The notes under the pieces are model-generated. The model made no database searches, was not told where the DNA came from, and was given only the letters and a program-made list of their open reading frames with translations. From Dillenia suffruticosa (lineage: Eukaryota; Streptophyta; Magnoliopsida; Dilleniales; Dilleniaceae), in contig JAVTVX010000019.1 of assembly GCA_033439265.1 (NCBI GenBank), positions 21,664,039 through 21,728,038 of the forward strand: 64,000 nt of DNA. The letters are read 5' to 3'. This document shows positions 10,399-23,350 of this stretch, piece by piece (the first letter of the stretch is position 1; each line of letters begins with the position of its first letter). Position numbers and translations under genes: made by a program.

Positions 10399-13300
10399 CC
10401 GTCTAATTGTTTCTCCTTGTTATATTTCTTTTTGGGCCCGTCCATTGCCCTTTCCCGGATCGACCTTCGACACAAGTAGATTGGGTTGTGTCCATCACTA
10501 CGCCTCAATAACTAAACTGTCTCCAAAGCCCATGGACGTCCTACTACTTAAATTGCCTGCCTCTCTCTCTCTCTCTCGACAGAGGAGGAAAAACCAAAGC
10601 CCTTGGTACCTCTAAACCCAAAAATTCTTGACTCTCTGTAATATTTCATTTAATGGATAACTCACTCACTCATTTGATGCATATAACATTACTTTAAATA
10701 CAAAATAAACTTTAAATCAAACAAAACAATGTCATGTTTGTACTAGCTAAATAAATCATACCGACCAATGATACGAAAAAATGATATTTTATAAGAACAC
10801 AACAAACAAAAACATGAGTATAAAAAAATAAAAATTTTTATATAAATATTAATAAGTGTACATAAATAATAAAATAACCATATTTTATAATAAAAATTTA
10901 AAATAATCAAATATATAATTATTAATCAAAAGCTAAATAATATAAAAAATTATAATTATAAATAAATAATTTATTAAATGTGAAAAATATATAAATATAA
11001 AAAATATTAAAATTTTATATAAATATTATTTAATTTAACATATTAAACTATTTCGAAAATAAGAAAAATACATATGTAGCACTATATGAGAGCATATCTC
11101 AAAATAGTTTTTTTATTTTAAAATTTTAAATCCGAGATAAATTTAAAAATTTTAATATATTTATTTATTAAATCAATTATTCATTCGTCCCATAAAATAT
11201 CTTCGATATAGAGAATTTATTGAACTGCATTTCACAGGCATTACAGACAGTGACAGTTCATGGGGTTGTCCCTTGGTAGAGGAAGTGACTCTCAAACTGG
11301 TCCACGCTGGTTTACTTCCTCCGCTGAGGAGAAAATTCACGCCACACTTTCATTTAGGGGACTTTGCCACGTAGAATTTATTATTTTTCATGATTATATA
11401 AATTTTGAAAAATTCAATAAATTCTTTTCATCGAGTAAATAATAATAATATAAACAGACCGTTGGAGGGCTAAATTGACTTCTAGAACATTCCAAGGAAG
11501 ATTTTTTTTTTTTTTTTTTTTTTTGCCTTAGAGAAAAAAAAGGAAAAAGGTAGTTTCACATTTTTATGCTATAAATTACAACAAGAGTAATTTTAATATT
11601 TCAAAAATAATTATATGTAATACAATCTTTTGCTTGATAAAAAATTAAGTAAATAAATGATTTTATATTATTTATTTACTATTTAACATGTAAAAATAGT
11701 AATTTTGATTATTTATTTACTATTTAACATGATTAAGTAAAAATAATTATATTTCAAAAATAATTATATGTAATACAATCTTTTGCTTCTTAATTTACTT
11801 AATGTTAAAAAATTAAGTAAATTATTTTTCAAAAATAATTTAACTTTTAAATTATTTTAAATAATTTTGATTTATTCATAATTCAAATCAAACAATTTTT
11901 CACTATTTAACATGCTCATGAAAAAGGTTATTTTAATCATCTTTCATTAAAATGATTTTATATCATTGATATTTCTGATAATTATTTTAAATTTAATTAA
12001 ATTTAATTTAAATAAAATTAAGTTTTTAAAATACAAAATTCATTCATGTTTGTATTCGAAACTTATTGATATCTGACTATACCAACTATGCATTCCTACT
12101 GTATTTTCTCACAAATGATAATAAAGAGTTTTGGACGTATTTGTGTGGGGCATGCAATGGGGTGCCCTAAAGTTATAGGGTACGGCTTGTTTGTCGGTGT
12201 CGATTTGGTGAAATCCCTAAATGTCAAAACGGCTTCCAATGACACCCGCAAAGGATAAAATAGAGTTGATGGAGCGTATGAATCCCCTCGAGAATTGCTG
12301 ACATGTCGTTAGCAAGCATTAAAGTTTCCCACCCTACCAATATTCGGTTGACGTAAATGATCGACTGAAATCGTAATATTAATTTTTTTTTGAATATAAA
12401 AAAAATAATATTAGAAAATCTATCCTCAAAATAGATCTTACAGTGATCGATTCAGATTAATCGAGATAAAAATCCAGATACTCGATAGTGATCAAGTCAA
12501 GATAAAAAAAAAAAAAAGGATTTCCCACCCTCTGAATGTGGGTGGTTGTTGAAAGTAAATTGCCCCAAGAGAGCAATAAAACAGGGACAAGGAATAACGT
12601 GACCATTTGGTTTTCATTTTTATTTATTTATTTATTTTTATATAAAAAATATCAAATTAAAAAAAAAGAATAATATCAATTAAGTTATAGTTTATTAACC
12701 CATTTAAACTTTATAAAAAAATTGTAATGCGGACAAATAATTTCTTCCTACGATGATAAAACAACTCCTTTCACCAAAAAAAAAAAAAAAAAAAAAAAAA
12801 AAACAACTCCTCCATTTTTGTAACCTAAAGAGGAAGGAGTTTCATGGGGCTTGAACCCTACACTTGAGGAGCCCCAATCACTAAATTCAGGTGTTGAATT
12901 TTATATTTACGTAGATGCCCTACAACTAAGGAGGAGGTCTTCTAGAGCTTAGGTTGCTCCATATCGAACATGTTTCAACCCGCTGCGGTCTTTAGAGTTT
13001 TCCATATTATTATTTTTCTTTTAATTCCGGCTTAATCAAGATTTTGATTAACATTCTTTAAGTCATATACATCGTTTTTCCGAGAGAGTGAATTTATTAT
13101 TATTTTTATTCATGAAAATAGTTTATTATCTTATACTTAAATTTATGTTTTCAGTTGGATGTTTCACTTTGTTATTCATGTTCACCGAGCTCTAACAACT
13201 CAAGTCCATATTACGGCCATGGTCCTCCCAGATTCTTCTCATTCACTCATCATGAACTCATTATGCATAGGATATTTGTTTGTGCACCTCACTTTGGGTT

Positions 13301-13506
13301 TCTTCTCTAATCTCTCATTGTCAAAATCAAAAGAGACAATGTCCAAATGGGGCCCATTTCATTAATTTTCTTTTCTTTTTTTTTTTTTTTCCAAGTTTCT
13401 CACTTTCTATTCTTTGGTCCCCTCCTTTAGCTTTATTCATTTGTGCCTCTCTTTCTTTGTTCTACTCTTAGTGTTTCATTAAAAGAAGCAAATGAAGGAT
13501 CAAAAC

Positions 13507-13541
<35 letters not shown>

Positions 13542-16500
13542 GATTTCCCAACATGCCCTCCCAGTACTGAAGAATTTGAGACTGTTCTTTGCTAACATCC
13601 ACGTGGCAAAAGCCCAAGTGCTTGTATGTCTCATCTTCCACCATCAATCAATAGTCTGTCTCTCCCTGCTTTTTAGGAACTTTAATAAAGTCATATATTT
13701 ATTTAAATTTATTGTGTTTTTATTTTTCAATTTTTTTATTATAATTCATATTAATAAAAGTTTCCGAACCCAACTGTGCACTGCCTTTGGCATACCCAAA
13801 ATTTCAGAAATTCATTGGGTTACCCTGAAGGATGATCCTGTCTGAACGCGTGGCAGGATAAGAGTGGTTCAGATCAGACTTTCATTTAAAATGAAATAGG
13901 TCCCACTTCTTGAAAGCCATTTTTTGAATTGCACGGTAAATAACTAAGAATAAATAATATTTTATCATTTAATTTGATTCAAAATTAATATTTATATTCT
14001 GGGGTCAAGGGAGGGGGTGTAAGGTAATTACCCCTATGAAATCTTAAGGAAAAAAATTAATATAAAAATATTATTAACGGCATTTTAGTAAATATTTTTA
14101 AAAATGTCAAAAATTTAATTAAAATTTATAAAAATACCATTAAAAATGTTAATATTTTTTTAGTATATAAGAAAACTCAAACTTAAGATTTTTATAAAGA
14201 GAGAAAAACGTCTGTCAATTGAAATATAGTCTATCGACATAAAAATGTTAATATTGTTCTTGTTATCTACTTGTTGGAATATCTGAATTCATATTTATAC
14301 ATACATATATCCGTATATAAATATATATATATATATATAATAGATAAATAGATAAAGAAAACAAATGAAATAATAGACAAATAATAATAATAATTGATAA
14401 AAATAAAAAAAACAGTTAAAAGTGATAACAGAGAGATAAATAAAATAAGGACAAAAGGTAATAGAATCTTTGGACAATAGATCCTACCGCTAATCGCTGG
14501 GGCTTATATTTATACATACATAATACTATCCCACTCTTTATTTTTTGTGTTTGATCGATCTGTATCTGGTTTATTTATCTAATCCAATTCAAAAATTGTA
14601 AGACTCATTTAGCGATTGATTTTTCTTATATCTATTTTTTCATATTCAACATTCTAATTCAAGATTTTAATTAATAAAATTATGTCATCATAGGACTTTT
14701 GAAAGCGTTCTCTGCTCTCCAAAATTGGAGGAAACCCCTGCTTTGTCTCAGAAAAACAGTCTAATAGTTACAATCTCTCTCCCCATTTGATGATAATGAG
14801 TTCAAATCTTGATATAATAAAAAAAAAAGCCCCGCATTTGGTAAGTGTAATTTTGTGAATCCCCCTTATCGTGGGTAGAATCATGACTTTGTTTTTTTTC
14901 ATTATTGATATTCAGATTTTGTCCGACTAATTTAATTTGAGTATTATTAGGTTTATTTTAGAGATTAATTCTCACAATTTTTCTTTTATCATTCTTACGA
15001 CTCAAATTTAAAATCTCTAATTAGAAATCCAATTACTCAATTTAAAAAGTTTGGTATCCTGCTACCCTCGTGCCACTCCCACAACACCTACTCCTTAGGT
15101 TTGATTCATTTACAAAAATGCCCTCATTCTGCGTAGTATTTAGAATGATATATATATAAATATATATATATATATAAATATATATATATAAGAAATAAAT
15201 ATGACACAAAAATACAGGATACAAAATAAAAAATTATCTGTGTCTTCGAAATAAAAATAAGTTAAATTGTTATACCTTCTTTTTCACGAGAGATGAGGAT
15301 GAAGAACGAGATGAAGAGGAAAATTTGATAAATTCTTTTTCAACTTTGCGATTTTTATAATTTTTGTCTCATCCCTTTTGTCTGATCTCATCCTTTCAGA
15401 TCATCGCTCTTCTACTTTATCCCTTCCATCTCATATTGCAAACCCAATGTCTGAACCCCCTACAAGGTTTTAGGGAAGAGATGTCTTCAAAGGGCCAGGG
15501 ATCAAAATTAATTACAATGGTGAACGCTAATACATTTTAATTAATAATAATACAAAAAATGTAATCTAACAATTAGTGTATTTAGTAATTTTTTTCAAAA
15601 AAGAAAGTTTGAATTATAATAATAATTCTAATTTATTTATTCTTTTTGTATAATTTAGATTCACAAATCTCTTATTAAATAAATAAAAAATAAAATATCT
15701 TTCGACCACTACAAAATTCTTAAATCGGTCTTTTTTTTGGGGGGTTTGGGGGGGGAGCTGGATATCAATATGACCCACCTATGGATAATCAGCAAATACA
15801 TTTCTTTTTAAATGAATAAAACACATAATAGAATCGCTTTCTTTTCATCCATAATCAATTGATCCCAAATTTTGATTCACTTGTATTAATGAAAAGTCAT
15901 TCTAACGAGACGTGATATTAAATTTCTTATCAAGTATCGAATTTAAAATTTGAGAATAAAAAAATTATATCAGAAGAATCATCTTTAAATATGTTTATAT
16001 AACTCTGGTGACCGATGGTGGGAAAAAAAATTGGTGCACTCGGATAATCACAAAAATAAGTGGGACTCGGTTCTTTTTGTTGGGTGTGGCATCAAATACA
16101 AGTATAATGGCGAGCAATGTCATGCGGCCCACGTCACGGTCCATCAATATGACATCCTAGCAGAAAAATTGGTGGATTATATTCAATTAAATTGTATATA
16201 AATTGAAAGGTACGAATTATAACCCCCCCATTATTCCTTCTTTTACTTCGTCTTGAATTGATTAGGAGTGTTTGGTTGTTGTGGACAAGGGTTGAGTTGT
16301 GATGTGATTCAAAACTTTCTTAAGCTAAGGTCATGGCTCCACTCGAAGATTGAGACTTATGCTTGCCAACCTCACGTATCTTGATGGAAGGATCTAATGT
16401 CCACATGACAGACTTGGGCCTAGTCTGGTATCATACGGAGAAAAAGTTAAAATCAAGAACTTTAACATTTATATTCGAAATCTTGAAGATTTATATAGGT

Positions 16501-18806
16501 ATGATGACAAGGGTGAGAGAAACATTTATTCAATTGACGAGTCTCTTGGTCATTTCTCTCACCTCCTCTCCTCCACCGGGGTGATCAGGTAGCACTGGCA
16601 CAACGTCTATGATGGCCATCGTCGTTCAGTAAATCAACGATTTTCGGCGCCAGCATGAGAATTTTGACTTGGAGTGTAAGAAAGTTTCAAGGTTGTCGCT
16701 ATTGTTGGGTTGTTTGCCGGTAGCGGCAGGGTTCCTGTTGGTAAGATCTTGCCTTTTGTTTTGGGAAATTTGGTGTCTCGTGTCCTAGGTACGCTGCTGA
16801 GTCTCCTATAATCTTTTTTTTATCTCATTGTTTTGTGTATTGTTTTTGTATGTCGAATTTGTGTTTGGACCCCTTTGTACTGCTTTGTTTTAAGGTGTGC
16901 GGACTATGCCCACTATGAGTCCCAAAGAACACGAGAAAAAAGAACATGGAGTTGGTTAGCATAAGACTTAAATTTGTTGGGCATCATTTGTATTTTATGT
17001 ATTTGCTTTTTAGAAACTATATATTTTGTAATATGTTAAGAGAGTATAAAATTACATGGGGATGGTGCAGTGTTCAGGCGGGGTGGGGGGAGCTTGACCA
17101 TTCAAAAAGAATGGGAAGGAGTGGTCGCGATCAGGCCAATCTCGTCAATCTTTGGCTCCTAGTGGAAGATCTTACCAGTGGGGTCCATCTTAGGGTTGCA
17201 AGACGTGCCTGGTCCATCCATCCACCATGCTGTTTGGGTTCACTGTTCACTGCATTTTGACACACAACCATCTTTAGTCTGCAGTTGCATTTAGTACATC
17301 CCCTACCCCATGAAGTCATACTTGAAATCTTCATTACACATCTGCATTTCATTTACTTAAATTAGCATATGCACTGCAAACACATTAGGAATTTGATACT
17401 CAATTTTGATACATGGGAGAAGTTCATCAGCTATCCAGTCCAAGAGGATCGTTCAAAATACGATTCTGATCGATCTCCTTAGAGGTCTCCTTTCTCTTAG
17501 AGTTCTTGCGATCGAACCTTCCTATATATAAAAAAACAAAAGAGAATATTTGCCTCTTCTAACGTAACCAAACTCAATTAACTTTAAAATGTTAAGAATA
17601 TTAGAAATACAATAGAAACAGATAGCATTCTCCAAGGGCAAAGTGGAGGGTCCCCCCCAACCCCTTTTGGTCTTTATCCACTCAATAATAATTGAAGAGC
17701 GTGATTCAAATAACTATTAAACTTTTCTAGTGCATGGGGAGTTGGCCCCATGTTCCTTGGCTTTCCTTATGGCTAAAACTCTACCAGGTTTTATGATGTA
17801 ATAGGTATGAATTGATTTTTTTTTTTTTTTTTTTTTTTTATGATGAAATTTTCTTCTAAAACCAAATATTAGAGTTACAAACTCCTTTAATAATTATTAA
17901 AAAAAGAAAAAGAAAAATTTGGGAGACAGAGAACTATTTTGCATGAAAGATCTATCTTGGCTTGGCTTGGCTTGTTCAGCTGCATCGAATTTAGAATTTT
18001 GTATTGTTCATTATAATAAAAAATTATAAATAACTAAAATCTTATATTTCCATTAAGTAATGGTACATGAAGTAATGGGTAAAAAATCTGATGGATTAAT
18101 TATTTTATAATTTTAAATAGGTTAAAATATTATTTTATAGAATTTAAAAATTTTAAAATAGATTAAAAATGAATTGTTATATGAATTTAATGTATATCAT
18201 ATATATATAATTGCGTGTCTCTTAATTATCAATAGGTATTGAGAAATGTTCAGGGATTCGTGTTTTGTTTGGTATGCGACAAACTTGACAAAAGCAGTGA
18301 TTTGAGTTCATATAAACCACCCCCCTGTGAGCTTATTCTATGATCAAAATATTTCCGGTTTGCTTAACCCTCACTCTCTTTTCTTTCTGATGCCTCTGAT
18401 TCACTAGTCTTATCATTTCTCTCTCTCTCTCTCTCTCCCCCCCTCTCCCTCTACCCTGATGTGCGATCAGTAGTAGCTGAAAGCTGATCTCTAAGAGTGT
18501 AGTCAAATCACATCAACCCACGTAGCTGGGCCCCATCTTCCACCACCTCACGTGTCACACCCCCTCCCTCTCTCTCTCTTTCTCTCTCTGTGATGTTTTG
18601 CAGACAGCTTTTTTTCCACAATATGCAGACCCTTATTGCTCAATGAGGCTAAAACTCTGCACCCCGAAAACTCACCGGCTCCAAACTGCCCTAAAAGCCT
18701 ACTCTCCCCCCCCCCCCAAAAAAAACTTTTTCCAAAGAGAACAACAAACCTTTACTAATATTCTGCTCTTCGCTTCCCTTCTATTACCCAAAATTAACCA
18801 ACCGCA

Positions 18807-18810
<4 letters not shown>

Positions 18811-18856
<46 letters not shown>

Positions 18857-18862
18857 AGAGAA
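18811..18862 (+). repeat. (GA)n tract in the SBP-box gene leader
   Basis: A GA run of about 52 bases, broken once by a T, ends exactly at the start codon of the SBP-box gene. It is therefore in the 5'UTR, where GA repeats can bind BPC/GAGA-binding proteins (known for that protein family; not shown here). Confidence 0.85.
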
Positions 18863-19504
18863 ATGGATAATAGTGGGAACGTAGCGTATAACAATAATAG
18901 CAACAGCAGAGGTCAAAATGGTAACTCCGACAACTTCAGTTGGTCTATTTGGAACGTCGGAACTTCTCTCCGCTCGTCCTCTGATTGGTTAACCACCACC
19001 GAATCGGTAACAAGCTCCGCGAATGGCACTTCATCGGGCATAGACGAAAGTGTAGCACACGCGCTCGTCTGGACAAACAATCTTAACCATCTTCCTTATC
19101 ACCACGCGCCGTCGCAATCGCCGACGTCGTCGTCTTTGTACGGAGGTGGAGGAGGAGCAGCAGGAGGATCGCAGCGCCACCACCTTCCCGACCCACACCT
19201 GATGTGCTTGAAGTTGGGAAAAAGGCATTACTTCGAAGACACGGCAAACGGCTCAATAGGAGAGCGACACGTTGACGTGTCGAAGAGAGGGAAGCCGTAT
19301 TACTTTGGAGGCGGAGGAGGAGAATCGTCGGCGGCAACGGTGGCGGTGGTGCCAAGGTGCCAAGTGGAAGGGTGCCATGTCGCACTGGTGAATGCCAAAG
19401 ACTATCACCGTCGACACAAAGTGTGCGAAATGCACTCCAAGGCACCCAAAGTGGTTGTCCTCGGCCTTGAGCAGCGCTTCTGTCAACAGTGCAGTAGGTG
19501 AGAG

Positions 19505-19540
<36 letters not shown>

Positions 19541-20447
19541 TGTGTGTTTGATCTCGTTTCCCTTATCGAATCACCATAATAAATTAAAAAATATTCTAAT
19601 TAATCTCATAAGATATGGACTTTTTTCCTTTAAATTTAAAGTGTGCTTACTAGCAAATAACAAAATATTTACCTTATGGACTTGCGACAGAAGAGAAATC
19701 CCCAGTGGGGTTTTTGGGTTTTGTTTGTGTAAAACATTTTTACTTTTGTTCTTTATTTGTGTGATTAGGTTTCATGCAGTGACAGAGTTTGATGAATCAA
19801 AGAGGAGTTGCAGGAGGAGATTAGCGGGGCATAATGAGCGAAGAAGGAAGAGCTCTCATGATCCTTCCATCCTCAGAAATCCTTCTCTAGGTCTCTCTCT
19901 CTCTCTCTCTCTCTCTCTTCATTTTCCACTCTTTCATTTATTTCCTTCAACAGTCGGTGGATAGATTGTATTCCACATCCGAAAGGTTCAATCAAATTTT
20001 TTATAGTTTTAGAAAAATTATTTATATATTTATTTTTAATTATACTTCTGTTTGTCCTATGAAAATTGCCCTAAGGGTTAGAGCCATAACATTCATATAC
20101 ACATATCTCGACGTTTCTCAATTTGTCTTGATTAACATTTATTTCGTTTTATTTTACTTATAATATTTTTAATTAAAATAAAATTTTTAAGAAAAATTAT
20201 AAAATTTTATAAGAAAATGAATTAAATTATTATTATGCAAATAATTTTTCTATATTAAAAAACAAGCCTAATCTCCTAACCTTAACTTTTCCAAATGGAA
20301 CGCTATCTGGCTTTTTTTTTTTTTTTTGGGTACATGGGGAATCTTGAACTAGAGACCGAACTAGAGATCTTTACAACGATTCCAATTGAACTATAAGTCA
20401 TTTGGGGGGGGGGGGGGGGAACACTATCTGCCCTCCCCCCCCCCCCG

Positions 20448-20483
<36 letters not shown>

Positions 20484-21920
20484 GTCGGGGTGAATTATCC
20501 TCCTAATAATCAAGTTGCATGAAAATGTAATACAGATCTTATATTCTGTATAACTATCATCTCTTTCATAAGTTAATGAAAGAAAATATTATTAATTATT
20601 TTATATTTTAATATTTACTTCAATTTTTTAATGGTGCAGAAAAGATTGATATGACTAGAAAACCCTTGAACCTCTGGCACTAATACTGCCTAATATTTTG
20701 TATGGTTAACATTGCTTCCAAAAGGCTAAACGAGTGAAATGAGGATTTTTTATCTTGAACCCCAGTTGCCCACTTTTCAAAATGTTGGAAGCATTGGATT
20801 CGGATTATGTTCCGTCCTGTTTTAGATTTAGTGCTCACTGAAGTATTCAATCATCAGTGTCTCACCGGTGGCTGCTGCGAAGTTAGCCAGCCAAGTATAA
20901 GATTGCGAATAGATATTGCTCGATAGTTTTGATCAAACTGGTCCCATCTTTTGGTGCGTCTTATCTTTTGAGAATCTACAATTGGGTATAGGAAAATATT
21001 GCCTGATCTTTTGAAGCAATACCTATTCTGAAATAACACGCCATGTGATCGCGAACATTTTCGGATTCCTTTTTTCATTCCCTTATTTCTTGAAGATAGT
21101 TTTCATTAGGCTTCGAATTTGAGTTGCCTTGTGCTTTTTGGTCATCCAAATGTTTCATACGATAGTTGTTAATTATAATAAACATGAAAATTGTTGTTTG
21201 TTTGCCTCTTCTTTCTCTTGTACGCATAGTATATAAATTGAGAAACTTGTTTTGGGGTGAAGTTCTTCCCTAATGGAAATTCATAGGCATATCTGCGAGG
21301 TTTGGTTCTTGAATGTGGGACTTCCAAAAGACGGAATATTTTTGCTTAAGATTTCTTCATTGTCCCATTTTTTCGCAGATATCTAATTCAGTGTTGCTTG
21401 AAAAGATCTCTTCACTTTTCTTGGACATATCTAATTGATTTTTGTGACAGAGAACAAGTATGCATCTGGGAGATTTTCGTACTTGTCATCACCGACGGGG
21501 CGTGCTCTCTCTCTTCTGTCATCAAAATCTGATTCTTGGATATCCTCTGCCGATATCTCCCTGCGTTCGAGTGCTGCTCTCCGTGAGTTGATAGCTGAAA
21601 ATCGTGCTGCAATTCTTGCCAGACAGCTTATATTTGAGAGAGATTGGCATTGGCAACATTACTCGGTAGAGGACTTTGGGAGCCCCCACCCTGCAGCCTC
21701 CATTTCATTAGTACCTTACCAGCACCAAGCACTGGTTGAACCATCAGCTTGGGACCGATTTCATGAGGACAATGCACATGTAACCCTAGACCTAATGCAG
21801 GCTCCAAGCTCAGCTTTTGAGCTCTTATCTGTTAAGGGCAACTCCAAGGAAGAAGAAGAGGAAGAGGAAGAAGAGGAGTGTTCTGAGCTGTGGAATTCCT
21901 TTGAGGGTGCTCATGTTTGA
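18863..21920 (+). CDS. SBP-box (SPL) transcription factor, miR156-targeted class
   Basis: Three exons: 18863-19497, 19769-19890 and 21451-21920, giving 408 residues. The SBP domain lies at about residues 164-240. Its first zinc site is C166, C171, C188 and H191; the second is C207, C210, H214 and C226; a bipartite basic nuclear signal follows (KRSCRRRL...NERRRK). The intron inside QQCSR|FH is the conserved SBP-box intron. N-terminal to the domain is [12 protein letters not shown] (about 115-126). The C-terminal exon has an ALSLLS motif (271-276) encoded by the miR156 site, a conserved-looking [20 protein letters not shown] segment, and an acidic run near 365. SBP proteins bind GTAC-core DNA and control phase change and flowering. 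It is not of the SPL8 type because it carries the miR156 site and a different N-terminus. I cannot assign an Arabidopsis orthologue with certainty. Confidence 0.92.
19507..19538 (+). repeat. (GA)n tract at the first intron start
   Basis: GA-rich run beginning about ten bases downstream of the exon 1 donor of the SBP-box gene, continuing into a short TG run. Confidence 0.85.
20404..20480. repeat. G-run, C-run and (AC)n block in SBP-box intron 2
   Basis: Poly(G) at 20404-20419 and poly(C) at about 20434-20450 could pair as a hairpin. They are followed by (AC)15 at 20451-20480. Just upstream (20330-20400, minus strand) is a tRNA-like segment with a TAGTTCAATTGG box, suggesting a decayed SINE head. 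Confidence 0.75.
21502..21521 (+). promoter_or_regulatory. miR156/157 target site in SBP-box exon 3
   Basis: The sequence GTGCTCTCTCTCTTCTGTCA is the canonical SPL target of miR156, with a single mismatch to a perfect complement of TGACAGAAGAGAGTGAGCAC. It encodes the ALSLLS motif. In SPL genes of this class the microRNA represses the mRNA in juvenile tissue. Confidence 0.95.
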
Positions 21921-22140
21921 ATGTTTTGATTTTGTTTTTTTTGTTTTAAGTCTCTATTTTACATTTTTAGCTGTGAAATTTGTTCCTTGTTCGTATGAGA
22001 TCAGACTCTTTCAATTGGGTCTATCATCCATACTTCCATTCGTATCAGATAAAACTGGTGTAATGAATAATTTAAGGTATATATGCTAGCCATTTTTTAT
22101 TCTCTCCAAGCTCTAAACTATTGCTAAAGTTGAGTTTTAA
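21921..22140 (+). other. 3' flank of the SBP-box gene
   Basis: T-rich sequence following the stop, with AATAAT-type near-upstream elements around 22065-22075. This is the likely 3'UTR and cleavage region; the exact end is not visible. Confidence 0.5.
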
Positions 22141-22149
22141 TGATAGTGT

Positions 22150-22585
22150 CACAAGGCTGCCTATGGAGGCTCTGCAGGGGGTCTCCTGAGAAATCATGCT
22201 CGTAAATGGGTCAAGGGATTTGCTGTAAATCCTGCAGACTGCTCTGTCAAGTTTGCTACTCTGGGGTCTCTTTTATGGTCCATCTCTTATGTGGAACTTG
22301 GGGATAAAACACCTTGTGGTGGAAATGGACTCTTAAGGTAGGGGCAGAGCTTGTTAAAGGGAAAGATAATCGGAAGGTTCTTTCTACCCTTGTTCAGAGA
22401 TGCAGGAAGCGAATAGCACACTATCACATATAGAGGGGGCAAATTATTCCAGAGATTGGCTTGTCAACTATGCCAATGGTAATTCGGGTGGTCTCAAAAG
22501 TTCTGGATTTTCCATCGAAGGGAATCATGCATATCTGCTTAGAATGGACTCCGTGAGCGCTGCTTATTCTCGAGTAGCCTGTACT
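22150..22585 (+). mobile_element. Decayed RNase H-like retroelement relic
   Basis: Conceptual translation in shifting plus frames gives pieces of a plant LINE-type RNase H domain in the right order: GGLLRNHARKWVKGFAVNP, then LWGLFYG...WNLGIKHLVVEMDS, then AELVKGKDNRKVLSTLVQRC, then HIEGANYSRDWLVNYANG. At least two frame changes and stop codons separate them. The order and spacing match the C-terminal RNase H of plant non-LTR elements. No target-site duplication or poly(A) tail was recognised; a (TG)n run follows at about 22660. It lies 230 bases beyond the SBP-box stop codon. Confidence 0.65.
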
Positions 22586-23049
22586 TGATGGGCCCTTTGC
22601 TGCCTTATAGCATTCCCCTTTCTCTGTTGTTTCTTTTCCCCTCTAAGCCCTCTTTTTGCGTGTGTGTGTGTGTGTGTGAAGCAAGTAATAATTAATAAAA
22701 CATCCTTCACCCCAACAACTCTTGTTAAATTTGGACCCGGAAAGCACATTGAAGTCTTTTGCAGAAGAGCAGTGCGAAATCCTTCCTGCCAGAGTTTGTC
22801 TTGGCCAGTAGCGAACTGGTGCCTTTCTGCAATGGCCAAAAAATAGAGATGTCATCGGCTTGGGAAACCTCTAAGGGACTTTAAACATCGCCTTGTTGCT
22901 TGTGATTTGCTATAACATCCTTTTCAACTATTGAACTTTTAGGTAGGGGTTTCTTATATTTTTATCCCATATTTGGAAATAGTTTTGCCACATCTATAAT
23001 ATATTCGAATTAAATTCCCCATAACATGTGTAAAGAAGGGAAAAGATCA

Positions 23050-23350
23050 CCGTGAAGAAAATATGAATTAAATTAATTTTTAAAAAAAATTAATGTGTTT
23101 GATTTTAGAGAGAGAAAATTAAATTTAAGATTAATGTATTTAGAGAGAAAATTTTAAAAATAAATTAATTATTTTAGAAAGAAAAAATTAATTTGACTAG
23201 TTTTAAAAAGAAAAAAATAATAAATTCGATACTTTAAAGGGAGAAAATAAAAATAATATATTTAGAGAGAGATAATATAAAAACATCGATAATTTATATA
23301 AATTCAAATTAAAAAGCTAAAAAATAATAAAAAAATTATAAAAAAGTAAA
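23050..23350 (+). repeat. Dispersed AT-rich repeat with TTTAGAGAGA motifs
   Basis: Contains TTTAGAGAGAGATAAT and ACTAGTTTTAAAAAGAAAA blocks. The same series of words occurs as the reverse complement at about 28840-28990. Confidence 0.5.

Larger units (their letters stand above)
9154..18810. other. Gene-free AT-rich spacer
   Basis: About 9.6 kb with no supportable gene. The left end is the metalloproteinase promoter; the right end (about 18300-18810) is CT-rich and should be the promoter and leader of the SBP-box gene. Between them are long microsatellites, poly(T) and poly(A) runs (11503-11524, 12777-12803, 17817-17839), and decayed repeats, including copies of a dispersed motif near 10011 and 14555. 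Short open frames such as 16363-16584 and 16946-17260 have no family resemblance. Confidence 0.6.

Noticed and set aside
16363-17352. Open frames on both strands in the left spacer
   Set aside because: No recognisable motif, no plausible splice structure and ordinary composition for chance frames.
19031-19486. Minus-strand frames opposite SBP-box exon 1
   Set aside because: They are shadows of a clear SBP-box exon.
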